Assembly: GCA_021323655.1 (NCBI GenBank)
Contig: JAJPKO010000042.1
Location: forward strand, 1 to 64,000
Direction: 5' to 3'
Length of the DNA: 64,000 nucleotides
Origin: Acidobacteriaceae bacterium
GTDB taxonomy: Bacteria; Acidobacteriota; Terriglobia; Terriglobales; Acidobacteriaceae
Part shown: positions 1 to 8,680 of the stretch, piece after piece
How positions within the stretch are numbered: position 1 is the stretch's first letter
How the letters are laid out: every line of letters begins with the position of its first letter
Notes under the pieces: generated by a model
What the model was told of the DNA's origin: nothing
What the model saw: the letters and a program-made list of their open reading frames with translations, nothing else
The model's database searches: none
Program-made: the position numbers and the translations under genes

Positions 1-81
1 CCTTACCAGCATCCTCAATCTGGCCATGAACGGCATCCCCTCATAGCTGCAACGCCCGATACCGACAAACACTCAGCTAGC

Positions 82-110
82 AAAAAAGACGCCCCCTCGC
101 GGGAGCGTCT
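82..110 (-). terminator. Rho-independent terminator
   Basis: Read on the minus strand, an AGACGC...GCGTCT stem with a GC-rich, partly paired interior is followed at once by a run of six T. It lies about 250 bases beyond the stop of the GH59 gene, so it probably ends that operon. The rest of 1-360 shows no gene I can support. Confidence 0.6.
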
Positions 111-360
111 CGATACATGGAGACTGCGTTTCGTAACAGCCTCATCACGGATGGCCTTTTTGCTTACCGGACGGCGCCCAGGTTCGACGGAGACCAACGC
201 GGGCCTGCTCCGTCGCATAACCAAATTGCCCCGTTCCCGCCAGACTGCACCACTACAGCCGCTCAAGTACAGCCTGATCCGCGCCGCACCAACGATTATG
301 GAACGGACCCTTCATCGTCTGGGACGAAATTGTAATTACACATGCTCGAAGATTCCGCTG

Positions 361-2340
361 TTACGGACGTCCGACAGAAAGATCATCAAACTGCGCCCGG
401 TTCCATCCTGTGCCTACACCAAACATTCCGTGTGCATGGTCTGCGTCTTCCACACTCGCCACATCATGCCCATCTACGCTGGCCGCAATCTTCTTTCCTG
501 CAAATCGTAGCCGCAAATGATGCCACTTCACAGGCGCAAACTCCATCGTACCCTGCGCCAGTACGCGGTCGGGTTTTTTGTAAGCGCACGAGAGCAGCTT
601 CCACTCGCCCGTTTCGTTCACAACAAACACATACCCGCTGGGATAGCGCGCCTTGCCGTTCTGAAAAACATCAGCAGAATCCACGCGCCCCATCACGGTC
701 ACATTCCCCGGCCCTGCCAGCCGGACATCCGTATCAACGCGATAGTCCGTCCAGTTCACGTCCCCCGCAATCGTCCACGGATCCGGCAGTGGCCCCCACG
801 GAATCGGCTTGTCCGTAATCACCTGCTCCAGACAGCGCCCCGCCCGTCCGCTGCAAGCAACGGCCTCAAAAGCACCATCCTGGTCAGCCAGAAAATGCGG
901 CGCACGGTGCAGCTCCGTCTTCTCAAAATCGTCCCTGTAGGGAAACGGAACCGGCTTCTGCGGCGGAGGCATCGCCGAGCCTTTCCCCTGTCCCGTCGTA
1001 GTCGTAAGCGAATACAGCGAATCTGGATCAAACGTATAAGTGAACACCCCTTCTTTCACTGAGACATCAGCCACGTGCTCGAACGTATGTGTGCTGTTTG
1101 TCTCCCATATATGCACCGCGCCCTCTGCCAGCCCACCGCGCAGATGAAACCTGACCTTCTGCGGCTTCTTCGCATCAATCGTCTCCAGCACCACGCTCCA
1201 GTCCTTGCCATTCGGTGAGCGCAGCGCGACATAATCGCCTTTCTCCGGCAGATACCCCGACGAGCTTTCCAGATACTGCCATCCCGGCTGCGCGAACTGC
1301 GTCGTATGCGCCGTCGCCCATATCGCGCCCTGCACATCGTAATGTCCCGACCACGGAGTGTTTGCATACATCAGCCCGGAATTGGGCGCCGCCAGAATGT
1401 CGTAATACGAAGTAATCGGGCTCCAGATCTCCGTCTTCGTAAATCCGCCCTTCAGATAGTTCTCGTTATAAAGCTGCGCCAGCAACCGTCCGCCCACCTT
1501 CCAGTCCCGCGACAGAATATTCGACGCGCTTGACGCCGGCTGGTCTTCACTCGACCACAGCGGTTTGCCAGTCGTCCGCGCATCTTCCGGCGTCGTCAGC
1601 TTCCCGTCTACCCGCGGATAATGTACCGAAACCACCGCAACATCCCTGCGCAACTCCGGGTCCTGCTGCATCGCCTTGATAATCGTCCACTGGTCCACAT
1701 CCTTGCGCGGATACTCATCACAGCAGACAATCTTCGTCCGCAGATGATGCGCATCGAGCGATCGCCGCAGCATCTTCACATACTCCGGACTATCAAAGTG
1801 CTTCTCATTCCAGATTCCGGCGTACTGAATATCAAGCCCATAGGTCTTCGCGCCAACAATAAAATCGGCAACATAGTTCGCCATGTCTTCTGAATAGAAG
1901 TGGTGATTGCCCACCCACCCCGGAGCACCCCACGGCAGAATGTCGAGAATAATATTCGGATTGCGCTTGTGCGCCTCCTCCATCAGCCACCACTCGTAGC
2001 CCCGCGTGTAGTTGTGGTCATCGCGCGTGCGCATATGGCTCGGCTCTGAGCCATCCGTCGAGTTCACGTCCGCGCCAATTTCCACTTTCAGATGCTGCAG
2101 TGACGCCCCATAATCCGGCTTAAAAAGATAATCAAGAATCTGGCTCCGGTACGGCTCCGGATAGTCCATCAACAGACGCGAAGACGCTCCCGCGCTCACC
2201 GCCCCCAGCCCATCAAAGATCGCGCCCTTGCTCTTCCCATCCAGCACAACATCTTTCGTCGCACTCTGCGCCATGGCGTGGCCTGAAAGAAGCAGACACA
2301 GCATCAAAGCCGCAAAGCATGTGGCCCATCCCTTCATCAT
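361..2340 (-). CDS. Exported GH59 galactosylceramidase-like glycosidase
   Basis: Glycoside hydrolase family 59 protein, closely resembling animal galactocerebrosidase (GALC) over its whole length. GALC hydrolyses beta-galactosyl residues from galactosylceramide; the bacterial substrate is not known. The N-terminus is a signal peptide ending near AMAQS. Then comes the GALC-like TIM barrel (DGLGAVSAG, YPEPYRSQILDYLFKP, GYEWWLM), with the acid/base Glu in GIWNE (about residue 179) and the nucleophile Glu in LWSSED (about 265). A beta-sandwich and a C-terminal lectin-like domain (SGHYDVQ to AQFDDLSVG) follow. Length of about 659 aa matches GALC. I start at the tandem ATG at 2340/2337 because AAGGGGGAG lies just upstream and the signal peptide then begins correctly; an upstream TTG at 2385 is less likely. 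It is the last gene of a putative four-gene sugar locus with the MFS, DUF5107-TPR and LacI genes. Confidence 0.93.
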   Translation of the reverse strand: MMKGWATCFAALMLCLLLSGHAMAQSATKDVVLDGKSKGAIFDGLGAVSAGASSRLLMDYPEPYRSQILDYLFKPDYGASLQHLKVEIGADVNSTDGSEPSHMRTRDDHNYTRGYEWWLMEEAHKRNPNIILDILPWGAPGWVGNHHFYSEDMANYVADFIVGAKTYGLDIQYAGIWNEKHFDSPEYVKMLRRSLDAHHLRTKIVCCDEYPRKDVDQWTIIKAMQQDPELRRDVAVVSVHYPRVDGKLTTPEDARTTGKPLWSSEDQPASSASNILSRDWKVGGRLLAQLYNENYLKGGFTKTEIWSPITSYYDILAAPNSGLMYANTPWSGHYDVQGAIWATAHTTQFAQPGWQYLESSSGYLPEKGDYVALRSPNGKDWSVVLETIDAKKPQKVRFHLRGGLAEGAVHIWETNSTHTFEHVADVSVKEGVFTYTFDPDSLYSLTTTTGQGKGSAMPPPQKPVPFPYRDDFEKTELHRAPHFLADQDGAFEAVACSGRAGRCLEQVITDKPIPWGPLPDPWTIAGDVNWTDYRVDTDVRLAGPGNVTVMGRVDSADVFQNGKARYPSGYVFVVNETGEWKLLSCAYKKPDRVLAQGTMEFAPVKWHHLRLRFAGKKIAASVDGHDVASVEDADHAHGMFGVGTGWNRAQFDDLSVGRP

Positions 2341-2375
2341 CACTCCCCCTTCAAAACCATCCCGTATTCCCCGGA

Positions 2376-3701
2376 CTACATCCAAAGTCGTTCAATCTCT
2401 TCCAGGCTCTTGCCCTTCGTCTCCGGCGTAAATCTCCACACCAGAAAAAACGTCAGCACACACATCGCGCTGTAAATAGAGAACGCCCCGGTAATCGTCA
2501 GGGCATGCGCCAGCGAAAGAAACGTCGCCGTAAGCACAAAGCTCGCCACCCACAGCGCCGTGTTCGCCACTGACATCGCCCTTCCGCGTACGCGCGTCGG
2601 AAACAGTTCCGACATCAGCACCCAGACCGCGGGCCCCAGTCCCACAGCAAACGCCGCCACACACAAAAGCATGCAGCCCAGCACCAGCCATGCCGGCGGA
2701 GCAGCCAGAGTAAACGCAATGCCCAGCAAAAGCTGGCAAACGGCCATGCACGCGCTTGAAAACATCAGCAGCGGACGCCTCCCCGTGCGATCAATCAGCC
2801 ATAATGCAATCACCGTCGCCAGAAAATTAATCAGCCCGATCGTCACATTCGCGCCAATCGCCGTACTGTGGCTCGACCCGCCCAGATGCCGCTCCCATAT
2901 CATCGAGCCATAAAACAGCACCGTGTTAATTCCGGTAATCTGCTGCAGAATCGCCAGCGACACCGTTAGAAACAGCGGCTTCCGCAATGCCGGAGCAAGC
3001 AGGTCTGTGAACGTCCCGGCCTCCGCCGCCACCGACTGCCGTATCGCATCCAGCTGCGCCTCCGCATTGGCTCCTTCGATCTTTCTCAGCACCGCAAGCG
3101 CATCCACGTCGCGCTTCTGCTCCACCATCCATCGCGGACTTTCCGGCACAAAAAACAACCCCAGAAAAAGCCCCAGCGAAGGAACAACAGCAATCGCAAA
3201 CATCCAACGCCAGCCGGAAGGCCCTCCAAACGACAGCGACCAGTTCACCAGATACGCCAGCAGAATCCCGGTCACAATCGCCATCTGGTTCAGTGAAACC
3301 AGCCGCCCACGAATGCGCGCTGGCGACACCTCCGCCATATACAAAGGCGCCAGCATGGAAGCAATTCCAATCGCAATGCCACCCGCAAAACGGGCAATCC
3401 CAAATTCAACAAAATTGCGCGGCAGCGCTGCCCCTACCGATGACACTGCAAACAGCAGCGCAGAAGCTGCCAGCACATTCCGCCGCCCATAACGGTCACT
3501 CAACCAGCCCGCAATCAGCGCGCCTGCAATGCACCCCGCCAGCAGGCTGCTCGCCGCCAGCTCTGTCGAAAAATCAGAAAGATGAAACTGGTCGCGTAGA
3601 AACACCAGCGCGCCATTGATCACCGCAATATCGAACCCAAACAGTAGTCCTGCCAGCGCCGCAATCGCGCAAACCATGGAAGCATAGCGGCCCGTGCTCA
3701 T
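2376..3701 (-). CDS. MFS sugar-porter family transporter
   Basis: Inner-membrane sugar importer of the major facilitator superfamily, sugar porter family, probably a proton symporter. It is 441 residues with about 12 hydrophobic segments. Signature motifs are visible: DRYGRR after TM2, the central loop PESPRWMVEQ, DRTGRRPLL in the second half, and the C-terminal PETKGKSLEEIE. The ATG overlaps the stop of the upstream DUF5107-TPR gene (ATGA), and the GH59 gene follows after about 35 bases, so the three genes are very likely co-transcribed. The likely substrate is the monosaccharide released by the neighbouring glycosidase, possibly galactose or glucose; the sequence alone does not decide this. 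Confidence 0.93.
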   Translation of the reverse strand: MSTGRYASMVCAIAALAGLLFGFDIAVINGALVFLRDQFHLSDFSTELAASSLLAGCIAGALIAGWLSDRYGRRNVLAASALLFAVSSVGAALPRNFVEFGIARFAGGIAIGIASMLAPLYMAEVSPARIRGRLVSLNQMAIVTGILLAYLVNWSLSFGGPSGWRWMFAIAVVPSLGLFLGLFFVPESPRWMVEQKRDVDALAVLRKIEGANAEAQLDAIRQSVAAEAGTFTDLLAPALRKPLFLTVSLAILQQITGINTVLFYGSMIWERHLGGSSHSTAIGANVTIGLINFLATVIALWLIDRTGRRPLLMFSSACMAVCQLLLGIAFTLAAPPAWLVLGCMLLCVAAFAVGLGPAVWVLMSELFPTRVRGRAMSVANTALWVASFVLTATFLSLAHALTITGAFSIYSAMCVLTFFLVWRFTPETKGKSLEEIERLWM

Positions 3702-6700
3702 CGTGTCTTCACCGGGCTGCGGAGTTGCTCCAGCAGGTCCGCCGCTGCCATATGGTTTCTGTCCAAGGCCAGCACCTCATTCAGCAGCGCCTCGGCCTCC
3801 GCATACTGTTTCAACCCATAGGCCGCCTGCGCACGAAGAAACTTCGCCTCGACCTGATTGCGCAGCGCAAGGTCTTCTTCAAACAGCAGCATCGTTGGCA
3901 ACGACGTCGCAAAATAATCTATCTTCGGAACACGCCGCTCCAACTCCTCTGCATATTCACGAACCCGCTCAAACAGCCGGCGTGCCTGCTCAGTCCTTCC
4001 CAGTCGCTCCTGCGCCATCGCCGTCCAGAACGTCATGTCCGACACAGACCGCACACTCATCTGCTGAAAGTCGCCCTGCTTCGTCGCAGCCCGCTCCCAC
4101 ATCGCGCGCGCTTCATCATCTCTGCCCTCCTCCGCACACACTGTACCCGCCCAGTAGTACACATCGCTCCAGTTGGCCAGCAGATGCTTCGCTTCACTCA
4201 GCGTCTTCGGCGGATTCAGCGCAGATTCAAAAAAGAAGCGGGCCTTCGGGAGGTTGTTATTTTGCAAGGCCCGCTTGCACATCAGGAGGCATGCGCGAAG
4301 GTATTGTCCAAGTACCTGCCCTTCTCCGCCCTCCCATGGTTGAAACCTGCGCGTCATCAACAAATCCAGCGCCGCATCCGGTTGCCCCGTCTGGTTCAGC
4401 AACGTCGCCATCTCCAGCGCCAGATCATCCCGCAATTGCACCAGCTGCGGAAACCGCTTCATCTCCGCCAGCCGCTCTTCCGGAGCCCTCCCCATCCGCT
4501 TCCACAACTGGTCGCGCTCATAAAGAATGCGCGCATCGTCCCCAGCATGGGAGAAAGCGCGCTCAAACGCATCCAACGCCTTCTGCTCATCACGCCGGAC
4601 GTTAAAGTACGCGATCCCCAGATTGCGCCACGCCGTTGCATTCGTCGCATCCAGCGCAACCGCCCGCTCCCAGCGCGCAATCGCCTCTTCACGCCGGCCT
4701 TTGTCGTAAAGAAAATTCCCAAGGTAGTAGGGCGCGCGCGCATCGCTTGTGTTCGCGGCCATCGCAGCATCTAACACCATCTGCTCTTCCACACGCGACG
4801 GGAAACAATACACCGGATTCGCCTTCGCCGCCGCTTCCCATGCCCGCGCAGCTTCCTCTTCTCTTCCTTGCTGCGACAGAACATATGCCTTCAAATAAAG
4901 CGGTATCGGGTGCGAACCATGCCTCTCAAGCACACAGAAGGCCTCGTCGTTGAATCCACCCCATATCAAATCCAGTGCCACATCCAGCGCCTGCTGCGCA
5001 TCTTCCGGAATCCGTCCATCACGCAGAAATCTCGCCCACGCATCCAGCGGATCCAGCCTCTGCGTCTCTTCCAGAAGCGTCGCGGCTTCTGCCTCGCGAC
5101 CCAATCGGCGCAGCACCATCACCTTCAAATTGCGCGCATTCAGGTTTTCCGCATTGGCACTCAGCGAGCGGTCAAGATGCTCCAGCGCCTTCCGCCAGTC
5201 TTTGCGCTTTGCATCCAGCTCTGCCAGCGCGTGGTACGCGGGCCCAACCCAGGCCGCATTCCACGCTGCCTTGTGAAACGCCGCATAGGCCTCATCGTCT
5301 TTTTTCTGAAAGCGCAACACAAGGCCCAGGCTGTAGTACGGCTCGCCATCATAAGGATTCGGATTCAGCCGCGTAATCCGCGCAATCGCTTTGCGAAAGT
5401 GCTCCTCCGCCGCTGCAAACTCACCGCGATGCAACCGCCACAATCCCAGCGCATGGTTGCACCGGCTGTCACCCGCATCGCGCCGCAGCGCCTCTTCCCA
5501 ATACAGCTCCGGCCTGCGCGTCGCATGCCGGTACTGCCACAGATGCAGCCCTGTCAGATACAGCTCTTCACTGCTCGCAATCTCTTCCGGCAGCGGCGGC
5601 TCCTTCGCCGCCTCCGGTGCGTCCGCAGGCACTACATCGGCCTCGCAAAAACGCACCAGCTCACGGCCATTTTCCTCTACTGAAATTGCGACATCTTTCG
5701 CTTCCACTCCCTCCGGCAAGCCATGCATCGCAACAAACGCCTTCGCCGGATGCAAATCTTCTCGCCACTCCGCCAGCACATCCTGTCCATGCGTCAGCAC
5801 GATCTTCGCCTGCGCGATCTCCCGCGTCACGCACACTCCCACGCAGACACCATTTCCCTCCGCGCGAAGACTCAATGCTGCATCCAGCGTCGCGGCCTGT
5901 GGCGGTCCCATCTTGTGAATCGGATACCAGAACTGCGAAAAGCTTTTCGTCTCTCTCGGAGCGAGAAACGAGAAATCCGGCTGATTGTCCGTATACACTC
6001 CAGCCATCAGCTCGATATAAGGTCCATCTTCGTCCGTCAGGTTCCGGTCCCATGCATAACCAAATTCGTGATTGCCCCACGTCCACTGCTTCTTGCCCGG
6101 AGCAATATGGTGGTCCGCAACATGCACCACGCCTACCCCAATCTTGTGGTCGTACCCGCCAAAAAAGTCCTCTTTCGTGCCCGTAATCATGTAACTCGTG
6201 GGCACCGGAATATTGGCATACCAGCTCAGATCATTCGGCGCATATGAGCCATCCGGCACAAACATGCGCGGCATCTCTTCCGCCGGAACTCCGCTACGCG
6301 CGCGCTCCGCGTAATCCACCCCATAGTAGGGGCGGTCGCTCAGCGGAAAGCTGGTGATCGCCCGCTTCGCATGATCGGCTACAAAGCGAACATCCGGGGG
6401 AAAAAACGATTGATACTTTTCATGCACGCGGCACGCCACATTCGCCCACCACAAAAACGTCTGCACGTAAGGCGTACGATTGTACAGCTTCACCTTCAAT
6501 TCGATATACGCGCGCCCAGGATGCAGACAGACCCCATGCATTCCCTTCATCCGCTGCATCGGATCATGATCGCTGCACCACACGGTGACTGACCCATCTG
6601 CCGCACGCTCCATCTCAACTTCCACCGGCATAAAGGTCGCAGGCCGATGGTGCTGCGGCCAGTTGAATTCCACGCCGCCAGAAATCCACGGTCCTGCAAG

Positions 6701-7096
6701 CCCTACCAGCGCAGGCTTGATCACATTCTGGCGATAAAAAAAATCGTATCCCGTGGTCTTGTCCTGTCCCACATGGATGCGTCCACCAATCTCCGGCAGA
6801 ATCATCACCCGCAAAAATTCATTCTCCAGATGGACCGCCTTCCACTCGCGCTCCACCGGCTCCGTTGCAATCCGGTCAATCACCGGAATGGGATACACAC
6901 GCCCGCTGCTCCCCTGATACACACGCTTTTCCAGAAACATCGGGTTCGGATCAGGCCTGCCCGGCTCATACGTCAGCATGAAAACAGCCTGCTCCCACGC
7001 CTTCACCGCGCCCCGCTCCTCCGCGGGAGCATCGGGTAGCACAAGCTTCTTGGCATGAGCATGGTTGCCGGAAGTTGAATTCTGTGGGATCTTCAT
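3698..7096 (-). CDS. DUF5107 domain protein with TPR repeats
   Basis: Large (about 1132 aa) protein common in carbohydrate-utilisation loci. The N-terminal third matches the DUF5107 fold: LENEFLRVMILPEIGGRI, GPWISGGVEFNWPQHHRP, and WWANVACRVHEKYQSFFPPD followed by a Trp-rich beta-sandwich resembling aldose-epimerase or GH-associated sandwich domains. The rest is a long array of tetratricopeptide repeats (CNHALGLWRLHRGEFAAAEEHF, AWRNLGIAYFNVRRDEQKALDAF), suggesting protein-protein contact. I see no signal peptide, so it is probably cytoplasmic. The biochemical role of DUF5107-TPR proteins is not established. I start at ATG 7096 rather than at an upstream start: the preceding residues are unlike the family, and a consensus promoter plus operator end exactly at this ATG, implying a very short leader. 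It is the first gene of the operon with the MFS transporter and GH59. Confidence 0.85.
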   Translation of the reverse strand: MKIPQNSTSGNHAHAKKLVLPDAPAEERGAVKAWEQAVFMLTYEPGRPDPNPMFLEKRVYQGSSGRVYPIPVIDRIATEPVEREWKAVHLENEFLRVMILPEIGGRIHVGQDKTTGYDFFYRQNVIKPALVGLAGPWISGGVEFNWPQHHRPATFMPVEVEMERAADGSVTVWCSDHDPMQRMKGMHGVCLHPGRAYIELKVKLYNRTPYVQTFLWWANVACRVHEKYQSFFPPDVRFVADHAKRAITSFPLSDRPYYGVDYAERARSGVPAEEMPRMFVPDGSYAPNDLSWYANIPVPTSYMITGTKEDFFGGYDHKIGVGVVHVADHHIAPGKKQWTWGNHEFGYAWDRNLTDEDGPYIELMAGVYTDNQPDFSFLAPRETKSFSQFWYPIHKMGPPQAATLDAALSLRAEGNGVCVGVCVTREIAQAKIVLTHGQDVLAEWREDLHPAKAFVAMHGLPEGVEAKDVAISVEENGRELVRFCEADVVPADAPEAAKEPPLPEEIASSEELYLTGLHLWQYRHATRRPELYWEEALRRDAGDSRCNHALGLWRLHRGEFAAAEEHFRKAIARITRLNPNPYDGEPYYSLGLVLRFQKKDDEAYAAFHKAAWNAAWVGPAYHALAELDAKRKDWRKALEHLDRSLSANAENLNARNLKVMVLRRLGREAEAATLLEETQRLDPLDAWARFLRDGRIPEDAQQALDVALDLIWGGFNDEAFCVLERHGSHPIPLYLKAYVLSQQGREEEAARAWEAAAKANPVYCFPSRVEEQMVLDAAMAANTSDARAPYYLGNFLYDKGRREEAIARWERAVALDATNATAWRNLGIAYFNVRRDEQKALDAFERAFSHAGDDARILYERDQLWKRMGRAPEERLAEMKRFPQLVQLRDDLALEMATLLNQTGQPDAALDLLMTRRFQPWEGGEGQVLGQYLRACLLMCKRALQNNNLPKARFFFESALNPPKTLSEAKHLLANWSDVYYWAGTVCAEEGRDDEARAMWERAATKQGDFQQMSVRSVSDMTFWTAMAQERLGRTEQARRLFERVREYAEELERRVPKIDYFATSLPTMLLFEEDLALRNQVEAKFLRAQAAYGLKQYAEAEALLNEVLALDRNHMAAADLLEQLRSPVKTR

Positions 7097-7141
7097 CGTT
7101 AACGTTAACGCAACTTTAGAAAGCCAGGACAGAGTTGTCAA
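7097..7141 (-). promoter_or_regulatory. Sigma70-type promoter with overlapping LacI-type operator
   Basis: On the minus strand TTGACA (7141-7136) is followed after 17 bases by TAAAGT (7118-7113). Next comes the perfect 14-base palindrome CGTTAACGTTAACG (7110-7097), which abuts the ATG at 7096. The expected transcription start falls inside the palindrome, so the leader would be only about 10 bases with no Shine-Dalgarno. A repressor bound here would block initiation. The palindrome shares AACGTT/ACGTT elements with 8524-8535 and 8644-8660, which pins it to the adjacent LacI-family regulator by inference. Confidence 0.6.
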
Positions 7142-7244
7142 GAGCAATTCACTCAGATCACGATTTCTGAAATGAGCTTCAGGTAGTAGAAGCACCGGCC
7201 TTCAGGCCGTGAACAAACAAAAACCCGGGTGTGTCGTACACGCG

Positions 7245-8342
7245 CTACCGATCATCCGCCTCACTGCCATTCGCAGAAATCCGGTTCAGAAACAGTGGTA
7301 GATTACTGCGCAGAACAATATGCGGAGCAAGCCTGTTCACCGTCTCCGGCCTCACCCCGTCCGTCAGATAATGCGCCAGCATCTCCATCGCCACCTTGCC
7401 TTGCGTAAACGGCCGCTGATAAAGCGTGGCCATGATTTTCCCCGACTCAATCAGCGGCACCAGGTCCGGAAACAGGTCCGTCGTAATAATCTCAATCTGC
7501 CCCAGCATCCTCTGTTCTTCGAGCGCCCGCAGCACCGGAAGACTGTTCGCCGTGCTGATATAAATCCCCAACGGACGCGGCCTCTGCCCCAGCAGCGCCA
7601 GCGTTGCCTGATACGCTTCCTTCGGCCGCTCATGGCTTTCCATCACCGGTAGCAGTGAGAGGTGCGGAGCTACCGTCGCCAGCGTCGCCGCAAATCCACG
7701 CAGCTTCTCGGCATGGTCCAGCGTTCCCAGGCTTCCCGTAATGGTGGCCACCGGTCCTTTTTCTCGGATCACTCGCCCAAATAACTCCGCCGCAATGCCT
7801 CCGCTCGCCGCCGCATCCACGCACACCGCCGCCAGCCTATCCGTCCTCGGAGCATCGCTGGCCACGCACACCACCGCCGTCCCCTGCTGCGTCAGCCGCC
7901 GCACTAGCGGGTCCATGCGTACCGGGTCGCCAGGAGTAAGAATCAGCCCGTCATAATGGCGCTCCAGTGTGCCTTCCAGCATCTCCAGGTCGCCATCCCC
8001 AAGCCTCGGATACATCTGAAAATCCAGCTCTAGATTCAACCCATGTGTGGCTGCCGCCGCCGCCCGTATCCCCTCGCGCAGCGGATCAAAAAATGACGCA
8101 ATCTGTCGCGGCAGATTCACCCCAATCCGCATCCGTCGGTTCAGCTTCAAACTCCGCGCCGCCACGTTAGGCCGGTAATTCAGCTTCTCGGCCATCTTCA
8201 TCACGCGCGCGCGCGTCTTCGGACTCACCCCCGGTCTATCATGCAGCGCCCGGTCCACCGTCCCAATCGAAATGTTCAGCGCCGCCGCAATCTCCTTGAT
8301 CCCCGTCGGCTTTGTCGTTTTGTTCTTCACAGGTGGATTCAT
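7245..8342 (-). CDS. LacI-family transcriptional regulator
   Basis: DNA-binding regulator of about 365 aa. The N-terminal LacI helix-turn-helix and hinge are clear (IKEIAAALNISIGTVDRAL, SPKTRARVMKMAEKLNYRP, residues about 14-65), followed by a periplasmic-binding-protein-like sensor domain (LNRRMRIGVNLP, DGLILTPGDP, TITGSLGTLDHAEKLRGF, ITTDLFPDLVPLIESGKI). The sensor resembles the substrate-binding-protein class that reads sugars. I place the start at ATG 8342 (GAAGG six bases upstream) rather than an in-frame ATG at 8399. It lies between the divergent TonB receptor and the DUF5107-MFS-GH59 operon, and AACGTT-type palindromes occur at both promoters, so it probably represses both until a glycan-derived sugar binds. 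Confidence 0.92.
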   Translation of the reverse strand: MNPPVKNKTTKPTGIKEIAAALNISIGTVDRALHDRPGVSPKTRARVMKMAEKLNYRPNVAARSLKLNRRMRIGVNLPRQIASFFDPLREGIRAAAAATHGLNLELDFQMYPRLGDGDLEMLEGTLERHYDGLILTPGDPVRMDPLVRRLTQQGTAVVCVASDAPRTDRLAAVCVDAAASGGIAAELFGRVIREKGPVATITGSLGTLDHAEKLRGFAATLATVAPHLSLLPVMESHERPKEAYQATLALLGQRPRPLGIYISTANSLPVLRALEEQRMLGQIEIITTDLFPDLVPLIESGKIMATLYQRPFTQGKVAMEMLAHYLTDGVRPETVNRLAPHIVLRSNLPLFLNRISANGSEADDR

Positions 8343-8523
8343 TGTAGCCTTCGCACACCTGTCATTCTGAGGGAAGTAAACAATCCACGGGCACCACATC
8401 TCCTAGAGATGGGGCCTTACAAACATCTCACGTAGCCCATCCACATGCGCCTGAGCAAAACAAAGAATCCCAACGATACACCAGAACCTGCAAGAAGCTA
8501 CAAAAATCGGGAGATTTCCAGCA

Positions 8524-8535
8524 AACGTTCACGTT
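8524..8535. promoter_or_regulatory. Candidate LacI-type operator AACGTTCACGTT
   Basis: The sequence AACGTTCACGTT lies in the 338-base divergent region between the LacI gene and the TonB receptor. It matches the reverse complement of the site at 8644-8660 in 11 of 12 positions and resembles the palindrome at 7097-7110. The regulator is inferred from proximity. Confidence 0.5.
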
Positions 8536-8569
8536 CTTTTACGTCCGCATGCCACAGCCCTCGTCTACG

Positions 8570-8608
8570 CCTTGAAAACCATCCTCAAATAGACCTTGAC
8601 AACCATTT
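8570..8608 (+). repeat. Short direct repeat CCTTGAMAACCAT
   Basis: CCTTGAAAACCAT (8570-8582) recurs as CCTTGACAACCAT (8595-8607) at a 25-base period. The second copy contains a perfect -35-like TTGACA (8596-8601), but no good -10 lies at 17 bases; TACCGT at 18 bases is weak. The repeat may be an activator site or a promoter duplication in front of the TonB receptor. Confidence 0.35.
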
Positions 8609-8643
8609 TCGTCAGGGCTTACCGTTATCGCCTTAAGAGAATA

Positions 8644-8660
8644 ACGTGAACGTACACGTT
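8644..8660. promoter_or_regulatory. Candidate LacI-type operator upstream of TonB receptor
   Basis: AACGTG and CACGTT form an inverted repeat around a six-base spacer (AACGTG-AACGTA-CACGTT), 20 bases before the receptor ATG and just before its Shine-Dalgarno (AGGAGA). Its position downstream of the likely promoter suits a repressor operator. It shares its core with 8524-8535 and 7097-7110. Confidence 0.5.
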
Positions 8661-8680
8661 AAATTATCAGGAGAAAGCTT

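Noticed and set aside
15-266. 83-codon minus-strand frame at the window start
   Set aside because: Arg/Ser-rich composition typical of a shadow frame, no ribosome site, and a terminator lies within it.
2341-2385. TTG start extending the GH59 protein by 15 residues
   Set aside because: Would bury the signal peptide; AAGGGGGAG fits the tandem ATG at 2340/2337.
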